Below are positions 9,146-18,140 of a stretch of DNA of 64,000 bases, piece by piece (the stretch's first letter is position 1; each line of letters begins with the position of its first letter). Under the pieces are notes generated by a model. The model ran no database searches. It had not been told where the DNA came from and was given only the letters and a program-made list of their open reading frames with translations. A program made the position numbers and the translations under genes. This DNA comes from Oscillatoriaceae cyanobacterium M7585_C2015_266 (GTDB lineage Bacteria > Cyanobacteriota > Cyanobacteriia > Cyanobacteriales > Oscillatoriaceae): positions 62,001 through 126,000 of the forward strand of contig DVEG01000011.1 in assembly GCA_015295835.1 (NCBI GenBank). Reading direction: 5' to 3'.

Positions 9146-9394
9146 ATGATTAAACTACGCTTAAAGCGTTACGGTAAAAAACGGGAAGTCAGCTACCGCA
9201 TCGTAGCAATAAACAACACCTCTCGTCGAGACGGTCGTCCCCTGGAAGAACTGGGCTTTTTCAATCCCAGAACCAATGAAATCAAGCTCGACGTTCCAGC
9301 AATTGTCAAACGCCTGAAAGAGGGTGCCCAGCCTACACAGACGGTGCGCAGCATTCTCCAAAAAGCCAATGTTTTCGAGCAAGTCCGTGCCTGA
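9146..9394 (+). CDS. rpsP: 30S ribosomal protein S16
   Basis: This 82-residue ribosomal protein binds 16S rRNA during small-subunit assembly. The N-terminus [20 protein letters not shown] and the block [16 protein letters not shown] are diagnostic of S16, and the length is typical. A TAGGAG site precedes the ATG. The stop codon at 9392-9394 lies inside the first codons of the downstream KH-domain gene, so the two are probably translationally coupled. Confidence 0.98.
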   Translation: MIKLRLKRYGKKREVSYRIVAINNTSRRDGRPLEELGFFNPRTNEIKLDVPAIVKRLKEGAQPTQTVRSILQKANVFEQVRA

Positions 9395-9806
9395 GTCACC
9401 CCCAAAATCAACTACTTCTCGTGTTGCAGCTAGTCCAGACTACGTCGGCCTACTAAGGTTTCTATTGGAGCCGTTTTTAGACTCTCCTGATTCCTTGAGA
9501 GTCGATTGCGAAAAATCCTCCAGCAAACCGCGAGTCTGGATTCGCTTAGCCTTTGAAGGCGAGGAAAAAGGTCGCATTTTCGGTAGGGGCGGGCGCAACA
9601 TCCAGGCAATCCGTACAGTGTTGGAAGCTTCTGCCAAGGCAGCAGGTGATTTCCTCTACTTGGATATATACGGTAGCCAGTCTGGCGGGCGTGATAGCCC
9701 TCCTCCTAGTCGCTCTCCGGTAGTAAAACCTTCAAAGTTTCCTTCTCGCCCTTCCTCAAGTCCATCCCGGACTTCTTCTAGACCCCGTCATCGCGGTCAT
9801 AATTGA
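9387..9806 (+). CDS. khpA: KH-domain RNA-binding protein (KhpA family)
   Basis: This 139-residue protein starts at the proposed GTG 9387, which overlaps the rpsP stop by eight bases. An in-frame ATG at 9369 is the alternative and would add six residues. The N-terminal half is a compact KH domain, [20 protein letters not shown] to the RNA-binding GRGG loop ([16 protein letters not shown]). The last 40 residues are a disordered Ser/Pro/Arg tail ([10 protein letters not shown] to SRPRHRGHN). KhpA-type proteins bind RNA as small KH modules. The rpsP-khpA pairing is conserved widely in bacteria. The basic tail suggests extra non-specific RNA contact; this is inference. Confidence 0.88.
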   Translation: MPESPPKSTTSRVAASPDYVGLLRFLLEPFLDSPDSLRVDCEKSSSKPRVWIRLAFEGEEKGRIFGRGGRNIQAIRTVLEASAKAAGDFLYLDIYGSQSGGRDSPPPSRSPVVKPSKFPSRPSSSPSRTSSRPRHRGHN

Positions 9807-9893
9807 TAGAAAAAAAGGGCAATTGGCACCTTCCTCTGTCGAGTTGTTTTTTGTCTGCCTTTAATTTTTATTTAACACCGCCTAACTCCTTTT

Positions 9894-9918
9894 CATTCTC
9901 AGGCAGAGCCTGGGAATG
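9894..9918. repeat. Palindromic repeat of the CAGGCAGAGCCTGGGAA type
   Basis: CATTCTCAGGC, loop AGA and GCCTGGGAATG form an 11-bp stem with one T-G wobble. It resembles a palindrome family (TTCCCAGGC...GCCTGGGAA) that I recall being scattered through filamentous cyanobacterial genomes. There is no T run after it, so it is not a typical terminator. Confidence 0.55.
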
Positions 9919-10243
9919 AGGGAGTACGGGAGGGATAAAAAAATAAGTCATTTACTTTACTTGAATTGAAAAAAATTAAAAAATTTTATAAATTTTTAAT
10001 AAAAAATTAAAAAATAATAGAGGAATTGCAGCTCGTGTTTTATAAAAAAATTGTGACTGGCATAGGATTTGGTTAATAAGATGCGCCGAAAAGCTATACT
10101 GAGAGAAGAGAGATTTTATAAAATTAGAATAGGGCAGAAATTTGATGTAAATTATCGTATTGGGAGAAAATGAAGTAAATACAGTCAGAATACGAATAAT
10201 ATTCGTTGGTTGCATTGCCGCTAAGCTTTGTGTGTGGGAGGGG

Positions 10244-10273
10244 TTGAAAGATTTCTGCCAGATTGGATAAAAT
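10244..10273 (+). promoter_or_regulatory. Candidate promoter for rpsU
   Basis: TTGAAA at 10244-10249 and TAAAAT at 10268-10273 are separated by 18 bases, a near-consensus sigma-70-type spacing. The predicted start would be roughly 60 bases upstream of the rpsU GTG. Confidence 0.5.
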
Positions 10274-10343
10274 AGAGACAAGATAGGAGAATCCCTATAG
10301 GGGCTGGAAATACAGGCGAACTGTCAGGAGGTGAAAAGCAGAA

Positions 10344-10517
10344 GTGTCAGAAGTTCGATTGGGGGAAAATGAGTCGATTGATTCGGCGTTAAGGCGCTTT
10401 AAGAAAAAAATACAAAAGGCTGGGATTTTGTCGGAAGTTAAGCGTCGGGAATACTATGAAAAGCCCAGCCTGCGTCGTAAGCGCAAAGCGGAAGCCTCCC
10501 GCAAGCGCTACAGTTGA
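10344..10517 (+). CDS. rpsU: 30S ribosomal protein S21
   Basis: This 57-residue basic ribosomal protein begins with GTG and is preceded by an AGGAGGT site at 10326-10332. The translation starts [20 protein letters not shown], then [20 protein letters not shown], and ends [13 protein letters not shown]. The [13 protein letters not shown] and [12 protein letters not shown] blocks identify S21, which sits near the anti-Shine-Dalgarno region of 16S rRNA and aids initiation. It has its own promoter and terminator, so it looks monocistronic. Confidence 0.97.
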   Translation: MSEVRLGENESIDSALRRFKKKIQKAGILSEVKRREYYEKPSLRRKRKAEASRKRYS

Positions 10518-10581
10518 ACTCAAGAGCGAGAAACTACAACTCTAAAGTTTTGCAGCGGCATCGATGTCAAGTCGAGGCCAT

Positions 10582-10628
10582 AAGACGCCAAGGAGGATCC
10601 AGCTGTTGCCTGTTCCTAGGCGTCTTTT
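10582..10628 (+). terminator. Intrinsic terminator of rpsU
   Basis: AAGACGCC pairs with GGCGTCTT, and inside it AGGA pairs with TCCT around a 14-base loop, with a single A-A mismatch. TTTTGC follows. It lies 64 bases after the rpsU stop. Confidence 0.8.
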
Positions 10629-10791
10629 GCATAATTTTAACAAAAAGATAAAAGGGGGATAGAAATAATGATTGTGTAGAAAAATACGGGGGAGAGGGAC
10701 TTTGTTATAGCTCGGATTTTTCGGAAACAGAAAAGGTTATCGAGGGCAGTAGTATAGGATATAAATTATTAATAATAAATATAAATATAGA

Positions 10792-11745
10792 ATGACAGAA
10801 GGGGATAGGATTCAATTACCGAGTATTGATAGCGCGATCGCTTTAGCAGGGGCAAGAGAAGAAAATTTGAAAATCCTCTCTGGGCAAACCGGAGCCCAAC
10901 TGGTACTGCGAGGGCAAGAATTGGTAATTTCCGGCACACCAACTCAAGTAGAACTCTGCCGCAAATTAGTGCGCTCGCTAGAAGACTTTTGGAAACAAGG
11001 CAAAACCATTACCAGGGTGGACATTCTGACTGCGCGTCACGCCCTCGATACTCAGCGTCAAGACGAATGGCAAGACTTACAGAAAGACGTTCTAGCAAAA
11101 ACCCGTCGTGGCGAAGAAATCCGTGCCAAAACTTTTCGGCAGTGGCAGTATGTTCAAGCAGTGCGCTCCCACGATATAACCTTCTGCATAGGACCCGCCG
11201 GTACTGGCAAAACCTACCTGGCAGCAGTTCTTGCAGTTCAAGCCTTGCTTGCTAACGAATATGAAAGATTGATCCTGACGCGCCCTGCTGTAGAAGCCGG
11301 AGAAAAATTGGGGTTTTTGCCTGGAGACATGCAACAAAAAGTCAATCCCTATCTCCGCCCCCTCTACGATGCCTTATACGAATTCATCGAGCCTGAAAAA
11401 ATCCCAAATCTCATGGAGCGAGGTGTGATTGAAGTAGCGCCGCTCGCCTATATGCGGGGGCGCACCCTCAACAATGCTTTTGTAATTTTAGATGAGGCAC
11501 AAAATACAACTCCTGCTCAAATGAAAATGGTTTTGACGCGCCTGGGTTTCCGTTCCCGCATGGTAGTGACTGGCGATATCACACAGACAGACTTGCTGCC
11601 CAATCAACAGTCTGGTTTAATTGTAGCACAGAAAATTTTACAACACATTGAAGGGATTGCTTTTTGCTATTTATCTCAAGCAGATGTAGTCCGCCATCCT
11701 CTGGTGCAACGAATTGTGGCAGCTTATGAAAAGTACGAAGGTTGA
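10792..11745 (+). CDS. phoH: PhoH family ATPase
   Basis: This 317-residue cytoplasmic P-loop protein has Walker A GPAGTGKTYLA with Lys140 and Walker B VILDEAQN with Asp234-Glu235, plus the PhoH blocks RPAVEAGEKLGFLPG and VTGDITQTDLP-like (VTGDITQTDLLPNQQSG). The N-terminal 60 residues (LKILSGQTGAQLVLRGQELV) look like a small KH-like RNA-binding fold, as in other PhoH/YbeZ proteins. Family members are linked to phosphate stress and, through YbeY, to ribosome or RNA maturation; ybeY is not in the window. No ribosome-binding site is obvious. The next small gene starts 59 bases downstream. Confidence 0.93.
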   Translation: MTEGDRIQLPSIDSAIALAGAREENLKILSGQTGAQLVLRGQELVISGTPTQVELCRKLVRSLEDFWKQGKTITRVDILTARHALDTQRQDEWQDLQKDVLAKTRRGEEIRAKTFRQWQYVQAVRSHDITFCIGPAGTGKTYLAAVLAVQALLANEYERLILTRPAVEAGEKLGFLPGDMQQKVNPYLRPLYDALYEFIEPEKIPNLMERGVIEVAPLAYMRGRTLNNAFVILDEAQNTTPAQMKMVLTRLGFRSRMVVTGDITQTDLLPNQQSGLIVAQKILQHIEGIAFCYLSQADVVRHPLVQRIVAAYEKYEG

Positions 11746-11804
11746 GAGATTTTTTCGGTTAAACTGGTTATTAAGTTGCGAGATTCTTGATTTTCAGGTA
11801 TAAT

Positions 11805-12209
11805 ATGACTGCTAGTTTGAAAGATTTTTTAGAAGCCTGCGAAAATTTGGGCACGTTGCGGATTATAGTGACGAGTTCTGCAGGGGTTTTGGAAGTGCGA
11901 GCGCCCCTTCAAAAATTATTCTACATAGATTTGCCCAAAGGCAAATATGCCAATATGCACACCGAGGATTTCGAGTTTCACCTGAATATGGACAAGATTG
12001 TACAGGTGAAATTTGAAACAGGCAAGTCAAAACGCGGGGATTTCACAACTTATGCGATTCGTTTTCTCGATGAGAAAGAAGAAGTAGCCCTGAGTATATT
12101 TCTCCAATGGGGAAAGCCTGGAGAATATGAACCAGGAAAAGTAGAAGCTTGGCAGCAATTGCGAGAAAAGTATGGGGAAGTTTGGCAGCCTGCTCCTTTA
12201 GTAGGATAA
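11805..12209 (+). CDS. HutX/ChuX-like conserved cyanobacterial protein
   Basis: This 134-residue soluble protein starts at ATG 11805, with AGG nine bases upstream; an in-frame TTG at 11787 is less likely. The sequence MTASLKDFLEACENLGTLRI, LFYIDLPKGKYANMHTEDFEF, LNMDKIVQVKFETG and LSIFLQWGKPGEYEPG matches a conserved cyanobacterial family that I recall being annotated as HutX/ChuX-like heme-binding fold. Heme binding is not established from sequence here, although several Met and His residues are present. It follows phoH by 59 bases and may be co-transcribed with it. Confidence 0.6.
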   Translation: MTASLKDFLEACENLGTLRIIVTSSAGVLEVRAPLQKLFYIDLPKGKYANMHTEDFEFHLNMDKIVQVKFETGKSKRGDFTTYAIRFLDEKEEVALSIFLQWGKPGEYEPGKVEAWQQLREKYGEVWQPAPLVG

Positions 12210-12251
12210 AAAAAGTAGTCGATTATTTCTGAAAACTTGATAATTTTGATT

Positions 12252-13061
12252 GTGAGAATACTTGGCTGTTTGTTTTTAGTTCTGGCACTATTGCTGACAG
12301 GAGCTGCTCACGCAAGAGCAGGAGCCTTAACTGAGCGAATAGCCAATTTTCCCCGATGGCAGGGTTTGCCACCAGTGGCAGTGGCTAAAGGAGATTTGAT
12401 TTATCCCGGATGGATGGCTGGCGACTGGGAGGTAACGAGTACGCTAGTGGAATTAGTTGCGCCACTAGCACCAGAGCTAGTGACGCCTGGTTTTGAGAGC
12501 AATCGTAAGTATTTGAATCAGCCAGTCAGGTTTCGCATCCGTTTTATCAAGAAAAAGGCTGTACAGGTAGCTTCTGCTGGTGGTGCTGTTTTTTTGAAAT
12601 TGAAGCGTGATAAGATCTCGGAAGACAAGCCATTAGTTGTAGCGGATCGCAGCTTCAATGGATTAAATATTGCCCGCAGTTATTTGGGGGAAAGCGCTGT
12701 CATAGCAGTGAAAGTCGATCCTGATAATCCTAACCGCCAAATTACATTACTGCCAGAGGAGCGGCAATTGGTTTCTACAGTGACGCTTCGGGGCAGCGAA
12801 ACACCAAAACCTAATCTATTTTTGGCAACAGAAGTAATCCAGCAGGAATTTCGCAGTAGGGCTGGTATTTATTTTAACCAAGTCGAGACAACAACTGCTT
12901 ACCAATACGCTCCGGGTTCAGCAGTACCGATTCACGCATCGCAAATGACAGCAGTCTATTTATCACCTCAAGAGCCAGCATATTTTAAAGCGCTTGGACG
13001 TCCTGTAGCGCTTTATCGTTATGAGTTAGATTTTTCTCCGGTTTCCGCTCCTGCTCGATAG
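12252..13061 (+). CDS. Exported protein of the cyanobacterial DUF6816-type family
   Basis: I chose GTG 12252, giving 269 residues that begin with a signal peptide: [20 protein letters not shown] then AR. TTG codons at 12246 and 12237 are alternatives. The mature part has the blocks [40 protein letters not shown] and [20 protein letters not shown], typical of a lumenal or periplasmic cyanobacterial family of unknown function. The GDWxV pattern suggests a lipocalin- or beta-barrel-like fold, which is speculation. Its last 43 bases overlap the 3' end of the convergent histidine kinase gene. Confidence 0.6.
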   Translation: MRILGCLFLVLALLLTGAAHARAGALTERIANFPRWQGLPPVAVAKGDLIYPGWMAGDWEVTSTLVELVAPLAPELVTPGFESNRKYLNQPVRFRIRFIKKKAVQVASAGGAVFLKLKRDKISEDKPLVVADRSFNGLNIARSYLGESAVIAVKVDPDNPNRQITLLPEERQLVSTVTLRGSETPKPNLFLATEVIQQEFRSRAGIYFNQVETTTAYQYAPGSAVPIHASQMTAVYLSPQEPAYFKALGRPVALYRYELDFSPVSAPAR

Positions 13062-15253
13062 GTTGATTCTGTCTGGGAAACGCAAGCTATAGCCGGTAGC
13101 CAGATAGTAAATTTAGAGCCGCGCCCAAATTCGCTCTCGACGGTGATTTCTCCGCCCATCATTTGGCAGAATTTTTGAGAGATCGTTAATCCTAAACCTG
13201 TACCGCCATAATTGCGAGTAGTGGAGTCATCTGCCTGGGTGAATGGTTGGAAGATTTTGCCCATTTGTTCTTTTGTCATGCCAATGCCGGTGTCGGTGAC
13301 GGAGAAACATATCCATTCTAGGTTTTCTTTGATTAAGTTTTCGTTTGCTCCTGGAGCGGAGTTTTTGCCGTTTGTTGAGGCTTTGGAATGTTCGCTTAGT
13401 GTGGGTGCGGCGCGCTCGCGTAGCGTCAGCAAAGCTGAATCGCAATTTTCATTAAGAGTCGATTGTCTTTTGCCTACCAAATAGTCAGCTATACGGCAGA
13501 CGGATAGAGTGATACTGCCTTTTTCAGTGAATTTGGCGGCGTTGCTTAGTAGGTTGAGTAAAGATTGTCGCAATTTGGTTACGTCTGCTTGCATTGTGCC
13601 AATATCATCAGGGCACTCTACTATTAGGGTGTTGTTATTTTTTGCCACTAGAGGCTCAATGGTAGTGGCAACTTCCCAGATTAGAGGCGGTATCTCGAAG
13701 GTTTCCCAGTGCAGGTTCATCCGCCCGGCTTCTATTTTGGAAAAATCGAGAATATCGCTGATAAGCCCTAGCAATTGTTTGCCTGCTGAATTAATTTTCT
13801 GCAAGTCGGCAATAAAATTATCTTGCCCTAATTCTTCGGCTTCTTCTTGCAACATTTCACTGTAGCCAATAATGGCATTGAGCGGTGTTCGCAGCTCGTG
13901 GCTCATATTGGCGAGAAAGACGCTCTTAGCGCGGTTGGCTTTTTCTGCTGCTTCTTTGGCTAGGCGAAATTCTTCAGCCCGCTGGCGTTCTGTGATGTCT
14001 TGAACTGTGCCGATTAGACGAATCGGTTGCCCTACGGAATTGAAAATGATTTCAACTTGTTCGTGTACTATACATTCGCTGCCATCAGGTTGCACTAGTC
14101 GGTAATCAATACTGTAGGGAATTTGATTGCTGAGGGCTTTTTCGATAGACTGACTGACTAGCTCGCGATCATCTGGATGGACTGAATTTAAAAATATTTC
14201 GTGTGCGGGGGGAAAGGCACCAGGGGCATAACCCAAAAGGCGGTAAATTTCATCTGACCAATTTAAGTGCTGATTTACTAAATCTAAGTCCCAATTTCCA
14301 AGGTGAGCGATGCGTTGGGCATTTGCTAGACTGGCTTGATTTTCCCGTAGTGATATTTCGGCTCGCCTGCGCCCTGCGATCGCCGCTGCTAAGACTAGAG
14401 ATGTGAGAGTTACTATTGCCATAAATGCTTGCAGGGAAAGCAAAGCAGTACTTGGGTTGTTGTCTGCGTGTTTGAGAAATGGCCCACTCTGTCGCGCTAC
14501 TCCCCAGAGGGCAAAGCCAGAAATTATTAGGTTGGCTAGAGCTGTTCCCCCCAGTCCAAACCGCAAAGCCCCCCAAACTACAAAAGGAAAGGGCATATAT
14601 TCCATTGGATAACGGGCAAGATAGACTCGGGTACGGGAGCAGAAAACGAGCCAGCCCATTGCCATTAATAGGATTAGCCAAACTGCTATCTCGAAATAAT
14701 GCTTAATCCGGTTGGGGTCTGATGGCCATTCGCGCCAATTCAACCACATTGGCGTCACGAGTACGATGCCCATGATGTCGCCCACCCATAGGCTCCACCA
14801 AATTGTCTCAAATTCGCTCCAATTTTTTAGATCTGCAAGGCAGAGGTTAAGGGCATTGAGGGTGGCGCTCAGCAGTACTGAGATTCCTGCTGTTCCGAAT
14901 AGTACTACTACATCTCGCGGGCGCTCGAAGGCGGGATTGAATTTTAGCTGCCTTAGTAGTTTTAACGCTATGACTGCTTGTACTGTATTGCCCAGAGCCG
15001 TTACGGCGGCAACGAACCAGGAAACATTCTGCGAGCGCGCGAAAAAGAATGCACCCAAGGCCACTCCTGCCCAGAGATTTTCGCCCCAGGAAAGGAGAGC
15101 TCCTAGAGCTAAACCTGCTGTTGGTCCTACTGGAGATGCTTTTACATTTAGTCCTGGAATTAAGGTTGCTAAAATTGCTGCCCAAAAGTAGGTGACTGCG
15201 ATCGCACTCACTAAGATTAAATATCGCCAAGGCTTGCTCTGAAGCAAAGTCAT
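13019..15253 (-). CDS. MASE1-PAS sensor histidine kinase
   Basis: This 744-residue membrane kinase carries an N-terminal MASE1 sensor of about eight membrane helices (residues 10-295). It continues with one PAS domain (305-425, [18 protein letters not shown] to GTVQDITER), HisKA with phospho-acceptor His452 in [21 protein letters not shown], and HATPase_c with [21 protein letters not shown] and [13 protein letters not shown]. There is no receiver domain, so an external response regulator is needed. Between the N box and the G1 box lies an insertion of roughly 50 residues, part of which is encoded by the palindromic repeat at 13411-13438. No regulator gene is adjacent, so it is orphan. The 3' end overlaps the gene at 12252. 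Confidence 0.93.
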   Translation of the reverse strand: MTLLQSKPWRYLILVSAIAVTYFWAAILATLIPGLNVKASPVGPTAGLALGALLSWGENLWAGVALGAFFFARSQNVSWFVAAVTALGNTVQAVIALKLLRQLKFNPAFERPRDVVVLFGTAGISVLLSATLNALNLCLADLKNWSEFETIWWSLWVGDIMGIVLVTPMWLNWREWPSDPNRIKHYFEIAVWLILLMAMGWLVFCSRTRVYLARYPMEYMPFPFVVWGALRFGLGGTALANLIISGFALWGVARQSGPFLKHADNNPSTALLSLQAFMAIVTLTSLVLAAAIAGRRRAEISLRENQASLANAQRIAHLGNWDLDLVNQHLNWSDEIYRLLGYAPGAFPPAHEIFLNSVHPDDRELVSQSIEKALSNQIPYSIDYRLVQPDGSECIVHEQVEIIFNSVGQPIRLIGTVQDITERQRAEEFRLAKEAAEKANRAKSVFLANMSHELRTPLNAIIGYSEMLQEEAEELGQDNFIADLQKINSAGKQLLGLISDILDFSKIEAGRMNLHWETFEIPPLIWEVATTIEPLVAKNNNTLIVECPDDIGTMQADVTKLRQSLLNLLSNAAKFTEKGSITLSVCRIADYLVGKRQSTLNENCDSALLTLRERAAPTLSEHSKASTNGKNSAPGANENLIKENLEWICFSVTDTGIGMTKEQMGKIFQPFTQADDSTTRNYGGTGLGLTISQKFCQMMGGEITVESEFGRGSKFTIWLPAIACVSQTESTYRAGAETGEKSNS
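13411..13438. repeat. Interspersed palindromic repeat copy 3, inside a histidine kinase gene
   Basis: GCGCTCGCGTAGCGTCAGCA followed by AAGCTGA is the inverted form of the element at 946 and 2062, with the AAA loop flipped relative to the strand. It is read in frame on the minus strand as [10 protein letters not shown] within the ATPase-domain insertion. Confidence 0.6.
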
Positions 15254-15417
15254 ACGTTTTATATTGCAATGAAATAATAAAATAAAAGCCTGATATCCCC
15301 TTAAAAAATTTTTGTTATAGCTATTTTTTGTGAAACCTATTCTAAAATTATTTTATAACTCCTTTTTACTTCTCTATCTCTAATGTCTGACTAGATTAGA
15401 AAGAAAGTAAGAATGAT

Positions 15418-16131
15418 TCAGCCACTGCCTCGGTAGATTGTTCCGTCAGGCATGATTGCGCCGTTCAAAACTGCTGCGCCCAAGTTTATACCTTCTATAG
15501 TCGCATCTGTGAGATTCGCATCCCACAGGATAGTTTTAAAAACTTTTGCTCCAATTAAGTGCGCTCGCCTCATATCTGCTCCTGTCAAATTCGCCTCACT
15601 CAAGTCTGCTCCTGTTAAGTTAGTCCCAGTTAAGTTTGCTTTTTGTAAATTCGCTTTAGTTAGTTTAGCAAAAGTGAGATTTGTACCGGTAAGATTTGCC
15701 TCTGTTAAATCGGCACCAAATAAGTTGGCTTTATTTAAGTCCGAACCTGTAAAGTCAGTGAATTTCAGCTTAGCTCCTACCAGATTAGCACAAAAAAGTC
15801 TGGTGCCCATAATTTGCACTCCGCATAAGGATAATTCGGCGAGATCTGCTCCTGTCATATCCGCTGCGATTAAGTTGGTTTGACAAATTTTGGCTCCTCT
15901 CATCTTGACTCCAATCAGACAGCAACTCGTAAAAGTCGTGCCTATTAACTGCGCTCCCATCAGATTGCTGCCGGCAAGGTTTGCCCCCAATAAAAATGCT
16001 CCTTCGAGATTGGCTCCGCTGAGGTTAGCGCCGCTGAGGTTAATTCCCCTTAAATCAGCACCTCTGAGGTTGATACCGCTGAAGTTTCTTTCCCCTGCTA
16101 CATATCGGCGTACAAATTCATCTACCTGCAT
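15418..16131 (-). CDS. Pentapeptide-repeat protein
   Basis: This 237-residue protein is built almost wholly of A(D/N)LxG-type pentapeptides, which fold into a right-handed quadrilateral beta-helix. The first 18 residues (MQVDEFVRRYVAGERNFS) form the usual cap and resemble the cap of the second pentapeptide protein at 42744. No signal peptide or extra domain is present. The biochemical role is unknown; such proteins can be scaffolds or DNA mimics. The long plus-strand frames over this gene are a side effect of the repeats. Confidence 0.88.
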   Translation of the reverse strand: MQVDEFVRRYVAGERNFSGINLRGADLRGINLSGANLSGANLEGAFLLGANLAGSNLMGAQLIGTTFTSCCLIGVKMRGAKICQTNLIAADMTGADLAELSLCGVQIMGTRLFCANLVGAKLKFTDFTGSDLNKANLFGADLTEANLTGTNLTFAKLTKANLQKANLTGTNLTGADLSEANLTGADMRRAHLIGAKVFKTILWDANLTDATIEGINLGAAVLNGAIMPDGTIYRGSG

Positions 16132-16534
16132 GAAATGCTCCTTTTTAAAGGTTAGAATGAAAAATAGAAAATAGGAAATTCAATTCCCATCAAATAATCT
16201 GTTTTTGCTCCTGCTATTGTAAGGCTTCTGGTTGTGTTTCTGTCAAAGTTAGTAGGATTATAATATTTAGTACCTAAATAACAGTAATGATGGTTTATTC
16301 AGCATGGAAGTCAGGTGATTTATTTTTATTGTGGTAGGGCGGATTGGAAGGAATTGCGATCGCTTTTTTGCATTTTTAATATTACTGAATCCTAATTTTA
16401 CAAAAGTTTACACTGCCATACTGCTTGAGTTATTGGATGCGGCGCTGAAGCAATTATTATAAGCGCGCTCGCTCTATAATATCTGTAATAATAATCTGTA
16501 ATAATACCAGACAGTAGATAAAGAGTAAGTAACG
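16132..16534. other. 403-base intergenic region
   Basis: It holds the promoter side of the pentapeptide gene and the upstream part of the broken Uma2 gene. One HIP1 site lies near 16356, and a GCGCTCGC octamer lies at 16465. A perfect 13-base tandem duplication, ATCTGTAATAATA twice, spans 16481-16506. Nothing else recognised. Confidence 0.4.
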
Positions 16535-17067
16535 ATGGTAACTGCTATTGTAACTGAAGGGATCTCTCTAGAAGACTTTCTGGCTAATCCCCCAGAGGCG
16601 GAATGAGTAGACGGTAAACTTGTGGAGACAACGGGAATAACAATTAAGCATAGTCGGATTCAGTCTAGGTAGGCTCGTTGTAGGGGAAATTACGCAATAC
16701 AATCTGGGCAAGGAGGAGAGGTTTATGTCGAGCTTCCTTGTCGCACTAAAAACCAGGGGCGACGTCGCGATGTTTCTTATCTTACACCAGAATTGGTGCA
16801 TCAGTTTAGTGATTTGCCAACTTTACCCCAAAGCCCGCCGCTAATTGGAGAGATTGCTTTTCCCACAGATTCTGCTGAGGATTTGTTTGCTCAAGTGCTG
16901 AGTATTTAGAGTCAAGTTGTCAGGAAGTCTGGCTGTTGTTTCCTGAAAGTAGGTTAATTTTAATATTAATGCCAAATCGGACTTTGGCTTTTGGTGCTAG
17001 TGATATAGTGAATACTCAATTGGTGTTGCCGGGGTTTAGTATTGCAGTAAATGAGTTGTTGGCTTAA
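16535..17067 (+). pseudogene. Uma2-family (DUF820) nuclease pseudogene
   Basis: The frame from ATG 16535 reads MVTAIVTEGISLEDFLANPP and EAE, then hits TGA at 16604 exactly where the family has EWVDGKLVE (Trp codon TGG changed to TGA). A second stop, TAG at 16670, interrupts HSRIQSR-ARCRGNYAIQSG. The frame then stays open through GEVYVELPCRT, LPTLPQSPPLIGEIAFPTDS and AEDLFAQVLS. A frameshift near 16902 moves the tail YLESSCQEVWLLFPESRLIL to FSIAVNELLA, ending at TAA 17065-17067. With two stops and one frameshift, the gene is decayed. Uma2 proteins have a PD-(D/E)XK-like fold and are abundant in filamentous cyanobacteria. Confidence 0.85.
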
Positions 17068-17153
17068 GCTAATTGTAATTTGTTAACTGCCAAAAAAAGC
17101 GACGGGCAGATGTTTTAGAATATCCGCCCGATTGAGAAGTTTTTAAAAGCTGC

Positions 17154-17876
17154 TTAGTTGCGACGCAAACCTAAAAGCCATTCTGCTTTATTAAATTCGG
17201 CTTCTATTTTTTTCAACCACACAGAAACTCGCATCCGGTGAGCAAGATTTAGCAATTTATTGGTAGTGGCTTCCCTAAAAGTCAGGTTGTGTTCATCTAT
17301 CAAATCAAAAGTGTCGTCAAAGATATCGGGCATGTTAATTTCAATACCGCCCCGTTCTTGAACTTTTCTCCGAGTTTCCGATTCATCATAGCGGCGGAAT
17401 TTGTTGGGGTCGCCGAAAAATAAATTCTTGACAACTACATAATCGACATTGCGATCGCAATAGTTAACTAATGCCTCTAGTGCCTCAACACTAGCTCTGA
17501 CGCGGGAAATAACAGAAACAGTTGTCATCCGATAGCCGAGATTAGCAGCAGTTGCAATCAATTCGATTTCTGAATCAAATTTTTCAAAGGATTCTTCAGC
17601 ACCAGCTGGTAAATCAAGCAAGACAACTTGGGCATCTGTGGATTCTATATCGTTGATTAGCGCATCGGCTCCGCCTCGGGTAGAAATATCCACCTGAACG
17701 ACACCGTTTTTATAGTGACGGTAGAGTTGAGAGTTGCGGCGATCGCTGTCGTAGGCGAGACAGGGTATTCCTCGTTGGCGGTAAACATCAAGCAAAGCAC
17801 GGGCAAAAGTACTCTTACCCGTACCGCCTTTATCTCCAGTGATACACACAAATCGCTTATTTTGACCGTCTGCCAT
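17154..17876 (-). CDS. ParA/MinD-type P-loop ATPase
   Basis: This 240-residue cytoplasmic ATPase has the deviant Walker A motif GDKGGTGKST near the N-terminus (residues 14-23) and the switch region VVLLDLPAGAEE. The C-terminal half (VDYVVVKNLFFGDPNKFRRYD to AEWLLGLRRN) does not resemble chromosome ParA, MinD or MipZ closely. No parB or partner gene is next to it, so a role in plasmid or chromosome partition is not supported. It may position or regulate another cargo. The start ATG has no clear ribosome-binding site. It is monocistronic and divergent from the malic enzyme gene. Confidence 0.8.
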   Translation of the reverse strand: MADGQNKRFVCITGDKGGTGKSTFARALLDVYRQRGIPCLAYDSDRRNSQLYRHYKNGVVQVDISTRGGADALINDIESTDAQVVLLDLPAGAEESFEKFDSEIELIATAANLGYRMTTVSVISRVRASVEALEALVNYCDRNVDYVVVKNLFFGDPNKFRRYDESETRRKVQERGGIEINMPDIFDDTFDLIDEHNLTFREATTNKLLNLAHRMRVSVWLKKIEAEFNKAEWLLGLRRN

Positions 17877-18140
17877 TAGTTTAGTCCTTGCTACTCAAGA
17901 CTAGGGCATCATACCACAAGCCTGTTGTGGTGTAGACAGTAGCCCCTGAGAGCGGCATTGTAACTTGTTATCGGATTTTGACAAATAAGCAAATCTAATC
18001 GACAAAAGTATTTTGTAGCAATCAGTGAACTTGTGAACATATTGCTTTTGTAATTTGGGAAGGATAGTAATAGAGAGTACTGTAGGAAGTACCTAAGAAC
18101 TATCGCAGTAAATATAGCTGCACAGGAGAACACAAATATT

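Larger units (their letters stand above)
9807..10343. other. 537-base intergenic region between khpA and rpsU
   Basis: It contains a palindromic repeat at 9894-9918, a very A+T-rich stretch at about 9960-10018 made of AAAATT runs, and the rpsU promoter at 10244-10273. The frame at 9976-10281 on the minus strand is A+T-driven and I do not regard it as a gene. Confidence 0.5.

Noticed and set aside
14203..14706. Several open frames opposite the MASE1 kinase gene
   Set aside because: They are in the shadow of membrane-helix codons of the kinase and lack gene-like composition.
15452..16174. Long plus-strand open frames over the pentapeptide gene
   Set aside because: They are antisense by-products of the periodic repeat sequence, rich in repeated APxxxA strings, with no gene-like start.
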